DNA of 5,580 nt from Halanaerobiaceae bacterium (GTDB lineage Bacteria; Bacillota_F; Halanaerobiia; Halanaerobiales; CSSED10-376): assembly GCA_003557445.1 (NCBI GenBank), contig PWOK01000082.1, forward strand, positions 1 to 5,580, in the 5' to 3' direction. The notes under the pieces were generated by a model, which saw only the letters and a program-made list of their open reading frames with translations, had not been told where the DNA came from and did no database searches. Both the position numbers and the translations under genes were made by a program. Below are positions 1 through 5,580 of this stretch, piece by piece (positions within the stretch are counted from its first letter, which is position 1; each line of letters opens with the position of its first letter).

Positions 1-2
1 AA

Positions 3-302
3 AAAGCCAAAAAACTCGACCAATCTATATTGAAAACCATTCGGGCAGAAGAAGTCAAACATTTCAAATCGGTGGATCATTTGGAGAACAAACTTCTCAA
101 AGCCAAAAAGCATCAGATGGAAAGCAGGGTCAATAAAATCAAAAAGGTCCACGACAAATTATTTCCCTTTGACAAACCTCAGGAGCGGGTAGATAACTTT
201 TTAATGTATTATTTCAGAATGGGGCCGGACTGGATTGAAATCTTACTGGAGAATCTGGATCCTTTGGAAAAAAAGGTTTTGGTTTTTCAGGAAGGAGATT
301 GA
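3..302 (+). CDS. bshC: Bacillithiol biosynthesis cysteine-adding enzyme BshC, C-terminal part (5' end outside window)
   Basis: BshC is the cytoplasmic enzyme credited with the last step of bacillithiol synthesis, adding cysteine to glucosaminyl-malate. Only 99 codons are visible. The frame is open from the left edge (first whole codon at 3) and ends with TGA at 300-302. A TTG at 30 could be read as a start, but codons 3-29 continue the same Lys-rich helical sequence, so the gene is cut by the window and does not begin there. The family normally has about 500-550 residues. The visible part has a Lys/Glu-rich coiled-coil-like stretch, then the C-terminal signature seen here as LFPFDKPQERVDNFLMYYF followed by DWIEILLENLDPLEKKVLVF, which I recognise as the end of BshC. 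Active-site residues lie in the missing N-terminal part. The gene converges on the secreted-protein operon and is probably unrelated to it in function. Recognition is by eye. Confidence 0.85.
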   Translation, partial: KAKKLDQSILKTIRAEEVKHFKSVDHLENKLLKAKKHQMESRVNKIKKVHDKLFPFDKPQERVDNFLMYYFRMGPDWIEILLENLDPLEKKVLVFQEGD

Positions 303-329
303 CCACCGCTCTACCCCCCCTTGCCATGT

Positions 330-2753
330 CTAGCGAATCAATAGTATTTCACCGCTGAGCAACTCTCTCTGGCCATCCTCAAACTCTACAATCAAATGGT
401 ATATATACACACCGCTGGGTAATTCCTCTCCATTTTGGGTGCCGTCCCACTCTATTTCGGATGAAATTTGCTCATAGACCTTACTGCCCCACCGATTGAA
501 TATTTTCACTTCTACCACCGTCGGAGTGGAAATAGGGTAGATGGTCCATCGGTCGTTGATGCCGTCTGCATTCGGGGAAAAAGCATTGGGTATATATATG
601 CGCCGGGACGGACAGTCCCCTATCTCCTTTTCTGCCATTACTCGACAGCCGCTTAAACTCAGCGCCTCTAAACTGTATAATCCGGGCGAATAAACTTCAA
701 TCTCCACCGCCATCTGGCCCGTATTCCATTCTATTTGTTCCAGCTCCTCCCCCGGGGTAGCCCGCAGGCGAACCGATTCTCCTTCACACACCCGATCGGG
801 ACCATGTATGATCACTTCGGGAACTTCAAAAAACTCTAAATACAAAGTCCATAGCGTGTCGCAGCCGTCCTCCGCAGGTAAAACAAAATCGTACGCACCG
901 GCTTCCGTAAGCACCTCTCCATGGATTTCATAAAATTCCCCGGGGCAGATCTTTACCTCTGATTCCTCTAGAATATACGCTCCGGGAGCTACCACCAAAA
1001 ACGCAATCGTATCGCATTCCTCTCCGGCACCCGCCAAGGTAAGCTCGTACTCCCCGGGTTCCTCTATGAGCAAGTCCCTCCATTCAATGCTTTGTCCCGG
1101 GCACAAGTGCGTCTCATCTTCCAATACCATCAACTCTTCTACCAGTACTTCCACCGTATCGGACCAACTGCAATTCTCTCCATATATCAGCCGGAGCCAG
1201 TATTGCCCCTCCTCTGACACCTCTATTTCCGGACTGTTGGACCCGGTACTCCACCAATAGGAGACCACCTCGTCCACTTCACCGCTCAGTCCAAGTGTTG
1301 TAGTTTGGCCGGCACAAATCAATCCGCCTCCTTCTAAGGATACATCCGGACCCGGCCATATGAACAACACCACCTCCGAACTATCGCTTCCACATGCCGG
1401 GTGGTCCACTATATACCTATACACTCCACTATTCTCCGGTAGCAATTCAAGCATCCCATCTGAAGGGGAGGGCTCCCAGCGCCCTCCCTCATCTGCTCCG
1501 CTCAGGTATTCGAATAACTCCACCCATTCCCCGGTCGGACACGCCTCGAACTCACCCCCGGTGCCTGCGCTGAACTCTGGCACCATCACCTCCACCTCCG
1601 CCCAGGCCGTATCCGTCTCCTGCCCTTCATTGAAGTAACCCACTACAGCTATGCGTCTCAGACCCGGAGCCGGATCGGGTGAAGTACTCACGTATTCCAC
1701 CGACCGCAGCCACTGCTCCCAGTCGTCAAATTCTACCGCCCCATAGGCGATCACCTCAGAAGTACCCGCGCCATTGACAGAAATCCCTCCGACATTTCCC
1801 ACTTCGATGGTACCCGCGTCTATATCGGGATCCTCCACCACCTCAATTTGGATACTGTCCATCTGATATGCCCCATAAACCTCTACCGAATCGTGCGCAA
1901 TAGGTGCCCGGCCGTTTCCACAGACATCTTCACCAAAGTAATCAAATCCCGCTGTAAATCCGTTTAAGTCGATGGTGTCCCGACAATCCGGAAACCCCTG
2001 GTACTCAGTGAGGGAAGTCAAGCCAGTGAAAATCGCTGTGCCGACATCTAAATCGCAGTGATTGTAGAAGGTGTCCTGCACAGGATCCAATAGCCTCAAC
2101 ACTCCTCTGTTTGTCCCCGTAATATAGAAGGGCGTACCACACTCCTCTTCGTAAATAAAGAGAGACTGCTCCACATTCAAGGATTCCATAACGTACTCCG
2201 CTCGCATCTCGTCCAAAAAAATCTCCACCAGATGACCGCTCACCAAACTCCCAAATACCCGATCCCGGTATTTGGCAATACCAGATAAAGTCAATCGGTA
2301 GGGGAAGTCGTCGTCCAACATTCCCAGGTCCGTAAACTCCTCCGTATAAATATCAAAAGTAGCCAGACGCCCATCCTCCCCCGACAAAAGTATCAAGCCT
2401 TGCTCATCAATTATCATACCTCCATATTGAATCCCAAAGGGCAATGGCCAGGATTCAGTAACCCCTTCTTCTTCCAAATCAATTCTATACAATCCATCGA
2501 AACTGTCCATACCATATATATAACCATCCGGAGCATATCCAATATCTGCAAGACCGAAAGGCCTTACCCCTAATGGAGTTTCGAATACCAAAAACTCTTC
2601 ATACTCGCAATTACTCAAATTTACCTGGAGAAAAACATGGACAAAAGCATCTCCTGTTTGGTTTAATCCTCCCGAATGATACCCAATCACCTCCTGCGAT
2701 TCCAGGTCAATGACAAACAAAGAATAAATCAATAGCAAAAAAAATACCCTCAT
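330..2753 (-). CDS. Secreted multidomain protein with T9SS type B (gliding motility-associated, CHU_C) sorting domain
   Basis: The 807-residue product is predicted to be secreted; its binding target is unknown. It starts at ATG 2753 with a signal peptide (MRVFFLLLIYSLFVIDLES, probable cleavage before Gln20). Residues about 60-250 hold at least four propeller-like blades of the form GxAxxPDGxIYGxxxxxGLYRID. Residues about 255-390 resemble the cadherin-like modules common in such proteins. Residues about 404-466 (ACPTGEW...GGRW...SGVYRYIV...CGSDSSEV) and 470-538 (ICAGQTTTL...YWWSTGS...GQYWLRL) are PKD/Ig-like. Two short related repeats follow at about 541-589 and 592-641 (LCPGQ/ICPGE...CDT), then another Ig-like module at about 645-712. 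Residues 719-807 form the type B sorting domain, with IPNAFSPNADGIND, IFNRWGSKVYE and WDGTQNGEELPSGVYIY. That domain directs export by T9SS. The start lies 3 nt after the stop of the upstream gene, so co-transcription is very likely. GC is about 35% near the 5' end but near 60% in the middle by hand counts. No catalytic domain is recognised; an adhesin or surface-structural role is inference. Confidence 0.9.
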   Translation of the reverse strand: MRVFFLLLIYSLFVIDLESQEVIGYHSGGLNQTGDAFVHVFLQVNLSNCEYEEFLVFETPLGVRPFGLADIGYAPDGYIYGMDSFDGLYRIDLEEEGVTESWPLPFGIQYGGMIIDEQGLILLSGEDGRLATFDIYTEEFTDLGMLDDDFPYRLTLSGIAKYRDRVFGSLVSGHLVEIFLDEMRAEYVMESLNVEQSLFIYEEECGTPFYITGTNRGVLRLLDPVQDTFYNHCDLDVGTAIFTGLTSLTEYQGFPDCRDTIDLNGFTAGFDYFGEDVCGNGRAPIAHDSVEVYGAYQMDSIQIEVVEDPDIDAGTIEVGNVGGISVNGAGTSEVIAYGAVEFDDWEQWLRSVEYVSTSPDPAPGLRRIAVVGYFNEGQETDTAWAEVEVMVPEFSAGTGGEFEACPTGEWVELFEYLSGADEGGRWEPSPSDGMLELLPENSGVYRYIVDHPACGSDSSEVVLFIWPGPDVSLEGGGLICAGQTTTLGLSGEVDEVVSYWWSTGSNSPEIEVSEEGQYWLRLIYGENCSWSDTVEVLVEELMVLEDETHLCPGQSIEWRDLLIEEPGEYELTLAGAGEECDTIAFLVVAPGAYILEESEVKICPGEFYEIHGEVLTEAGAYDFVLPAEDGCDTLWTLYLEFFEVPEVIIHGPDRVCEGESVRLRATPGEELEQIEWNTGQMAVEIEVYSPGLYSLEALSLSGCRVMAEKEIGDCPSRRIYIPNAFSPNADGINDRWTIYPISTPTVVEVKIFNRWGSKVYEQISSEIEWDGTQNGEELPSGVYIYHLIVEFEDGQRELLSGEILLIR

Positions 2754-2756
2754 TGA

Positions 2757-5015
2757 TTACTGTTTCAACCATATTATGGATTCAGAAAAATTGTCGCTTT
2801 TTACAGACAAAATATAAGTCCCTATAGGAAGATCGAAGGTCGAAATAAAAATTTCATTGTCCGCCTCTTGAAAGACCTCGTGCTGCCTTCCCAAAACATC
2901 TAAAATTACAACTTCATAAGGCCCTTTAAATTCGGATGGAATGGATATATTGATGGCGCCCTTACCCGGGTTGGGGTAAACCCTAATTGGATCTCCATCC
3001 AGGTGTGAGGCATCCTCCTTTTCAATAATTTCCACATAATCTGCATCCAATTCCAAGTTGTATAAAACTCCATCTGCAACCAATTCACCAAGAGTAAGAT
3101 TTAAGTCGTAAGCGGTTACAAATTTCTCAACTTTAAAAGTAGCTAGGGATTGATTGACAGATAACTTCTTCCCTCTTTCTTCCAATGAGACCCAACCATA
3201 TCCACTTCCTTTGGCGCCTGTGCCCCTGATCTCCATATATTTTTCTTTAAAAATGTCCTCATCTTCCACCTCTTCTAGAAGTATACCGGAGCCCCCGTCT
3301 ATGACAAGATTGATCACACTTACAGTTTCAATCAAAAGATCAGAATTCCTTATTATAAGGAGTTGATTTTCAACATCATATTGTGCTGATACCATCAGGG
3401 AATTTTGGGGAAATTGAAGGGTGCTTGGTTCCAGACATTCCTCACAAGTTCCATCAACATCACCCATTTTTATAGCTCGGAAGTTTGCATTGTCATGGTC
3501 AAAGGTAGTAACATTGGCTACAATCATGGTATCATAACCTGGAACAGATAAAGCCGGACAACTAACGTTTTGAAAATAAGTCTGGTACTGTGTCACAGGT
3601 AAAAACCTCCATTTCCCGGCCGTAGGATATTGAATTTCCTGAATATACCTTTCTATTAAGGCAATATCAAAGGTTGAAATAGATCCGTCCAATGACAAAT
3701 CCGCAGCTAAATTTGAAAATGCAAAAGGAAAACAAGTCGATTGACCCAATACCAATGATCGAATAATATCCACATCAACGGAATTGACACCACAAGCGTA
3801 TTTATGCTCCTCTGTATACGCGGGGATAATCGTATATTCCGTATTCGGAAACACCTCAAGTTCAAAATACCCCTCCTGATCGGTAAGTACAGAAAACTCA
3901 TAATCATAGTCACAAAATGAACCATATACATTTACCTCTCCATAAGGAAATCCAAAATCTATGGCCTCGTTACAACTCCCACCAGGGGTTGGACGCAAAA
4001 TATTACCGGACAAAGCCACAGCATCCGAACATACCTGCCCAGAACATACGTTGAAAAAATTGTCGCAGAATTCCAGCTCCGGATCGGAAAAATCATCCCC
4101 GATAAACAATCCCGACTGTGGGGCATAATCCACTCCCGTCGACCCAAAATCATAGCAGACGCCAGGTTGTGGCTTAAAAAATATTTCGAATAGTAGTTCA
4201 GGATCATTAACGATATTAATATTATTCCCAATTCCGGTAGGATTTCGAAAAAAGAATGTAATACTATGGTCTGTGATGGAGAAATCTGAGTCTTCCCAAT
4301 TATTGGCTCCTAAAAGGGTACTGCTATTGATGGAGCTCGTGGTTTTTTGCTCATCAATTTCCAACTCCGGGTCAAAGTCAAAGCCGAAGCGAATGCCTGA
4401 GACATTATCTACCCCTTGCAGCCCAAGCAATAATACCTGAACTTTCCCACATCCATCCTGAGAAAAACAAAAACTCCAATTATCAATGGAACACATACTC
4501 GTACAGGGGCAATCGATGGTATACTGAGGGCACATTACACTGCTTTGAAGGTCAGGGCCTATATAAAGTGGACCGCCTGATAAAAATGGGGTGATTTGAA
4601 TGGTTCCTAGAAGGTGGTCCGGAATGCAATCCACTTCGATGTGATCTATTATTATAAACCCAACATCAAGGCATTCCTCGGTGACCAAAAAACCGGAAGG
4701 TGGATCTAAAGCGGCATAATTGATCTCTATCAAATTCTGTGTAACCGAAAAGCCAATGGAACCGGAAAAATGTTGTCCAACAGCGGTATTACTAAACTCG
4801 TTCTCAGTTTCCTGTATATCAATTGGAATACCCGATACATCAATTTGAAATCTCAAACCGGAAATTTCTAATCCTTGAACACCGTTTATAGAGATTTTTA
4901 TTTTATTGCAATCCAAAGGGTCGAATTCAATACAGAATGAATATTCGGGACAATTAGCAGAAGACTGTGCAACCAATTTATTGTCAAAAGGACCAATCAT
5001 TACAAAGAGGATCAA
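2757..5015 (-). CDS. Secreted cysteine-rich dockerin-like protein with T9SS type A sorting domain; start uncertain
   Basis: The 752-residue product is predicted to be exported by Sec and T9SS; its function is unknown. Two related Cys-rich modules of about 150 residues come first (about 22-165 and 175-330), each with an SFC motif and G(V/L)QG..(I/V)SG(L/I)RF. They look like a beta-sandwich of cohesin-like type, which is only a weak resemblance. Next is a carboxypeptidase-regulatory/CNA-B-like module (about 334-405), then a dockerin-like region (about 408-527) with one good calcium loop, DLSLDGSISTFD (439-450), a degenerate partner near 410-424, and a closing KMGDVDGT. All 22 cysteines lie before residue 528. 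Residues about 678-752 (VYPNPGKG...VVILDVLGRQ...LPIGTYILSV) are the type A sorting domain. The TTG start at 5015 is the only ATG/GTG/TTG codon upstream of Met6 (5000) in this frame, and it gives a signal peptide with no basic n-region (MILFVMIGPFDNKLVA, probable cleavage before Gln16). The frame stays open upstream to a stop at 5175-5177, so the true start may be an ATG at 5040 or 5205 after a small length change. It is the first gene of the two-gene operon. Confidence 0.85.
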   Translation of the reverse strand: MILFVMIGPFDNKLVAQSSANCPEYSFCIEFDPLDCNKIKISINGVQGLEISGLRFQIDVSGIPIDIQETENEFSNTAVGQHFSGSIGFSVTQNLIEINYAALDPPSGFLVTEECLDVGFIIIDHIEVDCIPDHLLGTIQITPFLSGGPLYIGPDLQSSVMCPQYTIDCPCTSMCSIDNWSFCFSQDGCGKVQVLLLGLQGVDNVSGIRFGFDFDPELEIDEQKTTSSINSSTLLGANNWEDSDFSITDHSITFFFRNPTGIGNNINIVNDPELLFEIFFKPQPGVCYDFGSTGVDYAPQSGLFIGDDFSDPELEFCDNFFNVCSGQVCSDAVALSGNILRPTPGGSCNEAIDFGFPYGEVNVYGSFCDYDYEFSVLTDQEGYFELEVFPNTEYTIIPAYTEEHKYACGVNSVDVDIIRSLVLGQSTCFPFAFSNLAADLSLDGSISTFDIALIERYIQEIQYPTAGKWRFLPVTQYQTYFQNVSCPALSVPGYDTMIVANVTTFDHDNANFRAIKMGDVDGTCEECLEPSTLQFPQNSLMVSAQYDVENQLLIIRNSDLLIETVSVINLVIDGGSGILLEEVEDEDIFKEKYMEIRGTGAKGSGYGWVSLEERGKKLSVNQSLATFKVEKFVTAYDLNLTLGELVADGVLYNLELDADYVEIIEKEDASHLDGDPIRVYPNPGKGAINISIPSEFKGPYEVVILDVLGRQHEVFQEADNEIFISTFDLPIGTYILSVKSDNFSESIIWLKQ
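4026..4952 (-). repeat. Tandem protein-level duplication inside the dockerin-like gene
   Basis: Two successive segments, residues about 22-165 (4521-4952) and 175-330 (4026-4493), align by eye. Each begins with Cys, then SFC, then a second Cys, then a run of alternating hydrophobic residues leading to GVQGLE-ISGLRF or GLQGVDNVSGIRF. Each later has a GFSVTQN/DFSITDH strand, and each ends with (Y/F)IG(P/D)D followed by Cys residues. The DNA copies are well diverged, so this is an old domain duplication and not a recombining DNA repeat. Boundaries are approximate. Confidence 0.65.
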
Positions 5016-5118
5016 AAGGGTGAAAGCGCATTTAAAACATGAGGTTAATATGGCCTCTGAGCGGTATCTGACTTGCTTAAAAAAAACTGTGCCAATTGCC
5101 CTTATTCTTCTTGATAAT

Positions 5119-5205
5119 TCAACAACTGAATTCTTTTGGCGTGTGTGTGTGTGTGTGTGTGTGTGTGTTGAAACTTAAACTTGAAAGGTAGAAATGTTTT
5201 AACAT
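5119..5205 (-). other. Small upstream ORF running through the microsatellite (28 codons)
   Basis: An ATG at 5205-5203 opens a frame reading MLKHFYLSSLSFN, then alternating Thr and His through the AC repeat, then TPKEFSC and a TGA at 5121-5119. It is too short and too simple to be a credible independent protein. It matters because its frame relative to the dockerin-like gene depends on repeat number. With 14 units it terminates. With 15 or 12 units it would join the downstream frame and give a product of about 816 or 814 residues. It could act as a phase-variable N-terminus, a leader peptide, or nothing. Confidence 0.3.
5141..5168. repeat. (GT)14 / (AC)14 dinucleotide microsatellite
   Basis: Fourteen perfect GT units lie on the + strand, which is (AC)14 in the sense of the operon. 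The tract lies about 100 nt upstream of the ATG at 5040 and 126 nt upstream of the annotated TTG. Perfect dinucleotide tracts this long are rare in bacteria and are prone to slipped-strand mispairing. The tract is either in the operon's 5' untranslated region or, if translation starts at 5205, inside an N-terminal Thr-His repeat. Copy number is also a common place for sequencing or assembly error. Confidence 0.97.
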
Positions 5206-5211
5206 AACAAA
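5183..5211 (-). promoter_or_regulatory. Candidate promoter P2 of the operon (-33 TTTG, -7 TACCTTTC)
   Basis: On the minus strand, TTTG (5211-5208) is followed after 17 nt by TACCTTTC (5190-5183), which has five of the six fixed positions of the Bacteroidota TAnnTTTG element. Transcription would begin near 5176, just before the AC repeat. The ATG at 5205 would then lie outside the transcript and the repeat would be in the 5' untranslated region. P2 has a better -33 element but a poorer -7 element than P1, and the sequence does not decide between them. Confidence 0.3.
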
Positions 5212-5243
5212 AAAAGTTTAGGTTATGAAAAATGTTTGGAAGT

Positions 5244-5251
5244 CAAATATA
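5244..5251 (-). promoter_or_regulatory. Candidate -7 element, TATATTTG (promoter P1 of the operon)
   Basis: On the minus strand, 5251 to 5244 reads TATATTTG, an exact match to the Bacteroidota -7 consensus TAnnTTTG. The expected -33 TTTG/TTG is absent at the right spacing; only an AT-rich TTTA-like stretch is present. Transcription would begin near 5237. The mRNA would then contain the ATG at 5205, the AC repeat and a leader of about 200 nt before 5040. The call rests on consensus matching alone. Confidence 0.3.
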
Positions 5252-5580
5252 ATCATTTTTCCGGAATAAAAAAATAAATACGCCTGTAATTGAATGGCCA
5301 TTTTAAAAAATCACAGCAAACCAAGCGACCTTTCCTCTAAAGTATCAAATAAATATCTCTCTGCGGGAGGTATACTTTGGATATAAAGAGAAAAAACGTT
5401 TTAAGTGGTGTAATTTAAATCACCTTAGAGAGGAATCTGATTTCAGGAAAGAGTGGATAATTTTTTGATGTATGAGTCCACTCCGAATTCCTTGTTTTAG
5501 AGTTGCGATTTTGGGTTAAATGTTTAAGAATTCAGAATTTTAAAAAATCAGGAAAAAACCTTCAAATACGATTTCTGATA
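5252..5580. other. AT-rich intergenic region without a recognisable gene
   Basis: No ORF of useful length or recognisable protein was seen on either strand, and no tRNA or other known RNA was recognised. The stretch is AT-rich and full of short symmetries. AAAGTAT (5339-5345) pairs with ATACTTT (5372-5378). TTCCTCTAA (5332-5340) pairs with TTAGAGAGGAA (5425-5435) apart from a 2-nt bulge. AAAACGTTTT (5393-5402) and ATTTAAAT (5413-5420) are perfect palindromes, the latter flanked by GGTG and CACC arms (5407-5410, 5421-5424). ATTTTAAAAAATCA occurs twice, at 5300-5313 and 5537-5550. It is probably the control region of the minus-strand operon and perhaps of an unseen gene to the right. Confidence 0.5.
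5446..5491. repeat. Inverted repeat / potential hairpin in the upstream intergenic region
   Basis: GAGTGGA (5451-5457) and TCCACTC (5477-5483) are perfect 7-nt inverted arms around a 19-nt loop. Outside them GGAA (5446-5449) can pair with TTCC (5488-5491), leaving an asymmetric internal loop. The right arm is followed by TTGTTTTAG on the + strand, which is a poor U-tract, so a terminator is not well supported. It could be an operator or RNA structure belonging to a gene beyond the right edge. Confidence 0.3.

Noticed and set aside
314..320. C7 homopolymer between the convergent genes
   Set aside because: It is downstream of both stop codons, so slippage there would not alter either protein. 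No stem-loop terminator was found around it.
1066..1638. Plus-strand open frames opposite the type B gene
   Set aside because: They are Ser/Thr/Pro-rich low-complexity reversals of a GC-rich coding region and lie inside a gene with clear domain evidence on the other strand.
3435..3803. Cellulosome membership suggested by the dockerin-like loop
   Set aside because: There is no canonical cohesin, glycoside hydrolase or carbohydrate-active catalytic domain in the window. Such loops are common in Bacteroidota surface proteins without cellulosomes.
4906..5178. Plus-strand ORF of 90 codons ending in a Val-Cys repeat
   Set aside because: Most of it is antisense to the dockerin-like gene, and its end is just the GT microsatellite in translation. 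It has no recognisable domain.
5225..5269. Short plus-strand ORF beginning MKNVWK
   Set aside because: It has only 14 codons, with no domain, no conserved context and no convincing promoter upstream.
5372..5380. Possible plus-strand -7 element in TATACTTTGG
   Set aside because: The TA to TTTG spacing is one base too short for TAnnTTTG, and there is no TTTG at the -33 distance.

Overview
The window most likely comes from a member of the Bacteroidota, probably of the Saprospiria type. Two neighbouring genes encode secreted proteins ending in the two known kinds of type IX secretion system (T9SS) sorting domain, and T9SS is confined to that phylum. The dockerin-like layout of one of them, ending in a KMGDVDGT-like motif, recalls large Saprospiraceae surface proteins. 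A bacillithiol synthase (BshC) tail beside them fits, since many Bacteroidota make bacillithiol. The assignment is by recognition of protein families, not by a database search.

Layout. Positions 1-302 (+) hold the last 99 codons of bshC, cut by the left edge. After a 27-nt gap come two minus-strand genes, convergent with bshC. In order of transcription they are a 752-codon gene (2757-5015) for a cysteine-rich, dockerin-like protein with a type A sorting domain, then an 807-codon gene (330-2753) for a mosaic of propeller-like, cadherin-like and Ig/PKD-like modules with a type B (gliding-motility, CHU_C) sorting domain. Only 3 nt separate them, so they are almost certainly one operon. Both products should cross the inner membrane by a Sec signal peptide and the outer membrane by T9SS, ending at the surface or in the medium. 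Their substrate or partner cannot be told from sequence.

The region upstream of the operon (5016-5580) has no convincing complete gene but is the most interesting part. It holds a perfect (AC)14 dinucleotide microsatellite (5141-5168), two candidate Bacteroidota-type promoters and several inverted repeats. The start of the first operon gene is also abnormal. The only canonical in-frame start is a TTG inside the signal peptide. The frame stays open upstream through the microsatellite without another canonical start. An ATG at 5040 would give a textbook signal peptide if one T were missing from a T4 run. An ATG at 5205 would be joined in frame to the gene if the repeat had 15 or 12 units instead of 14. 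The operon may therefore be phase-variable, or the assembly may carry a small indel. Nothing else in the window looks like an undescribed system: no CRISPR, RNA gene, insertion sequence or toxin-antitoxin pair was recognised.
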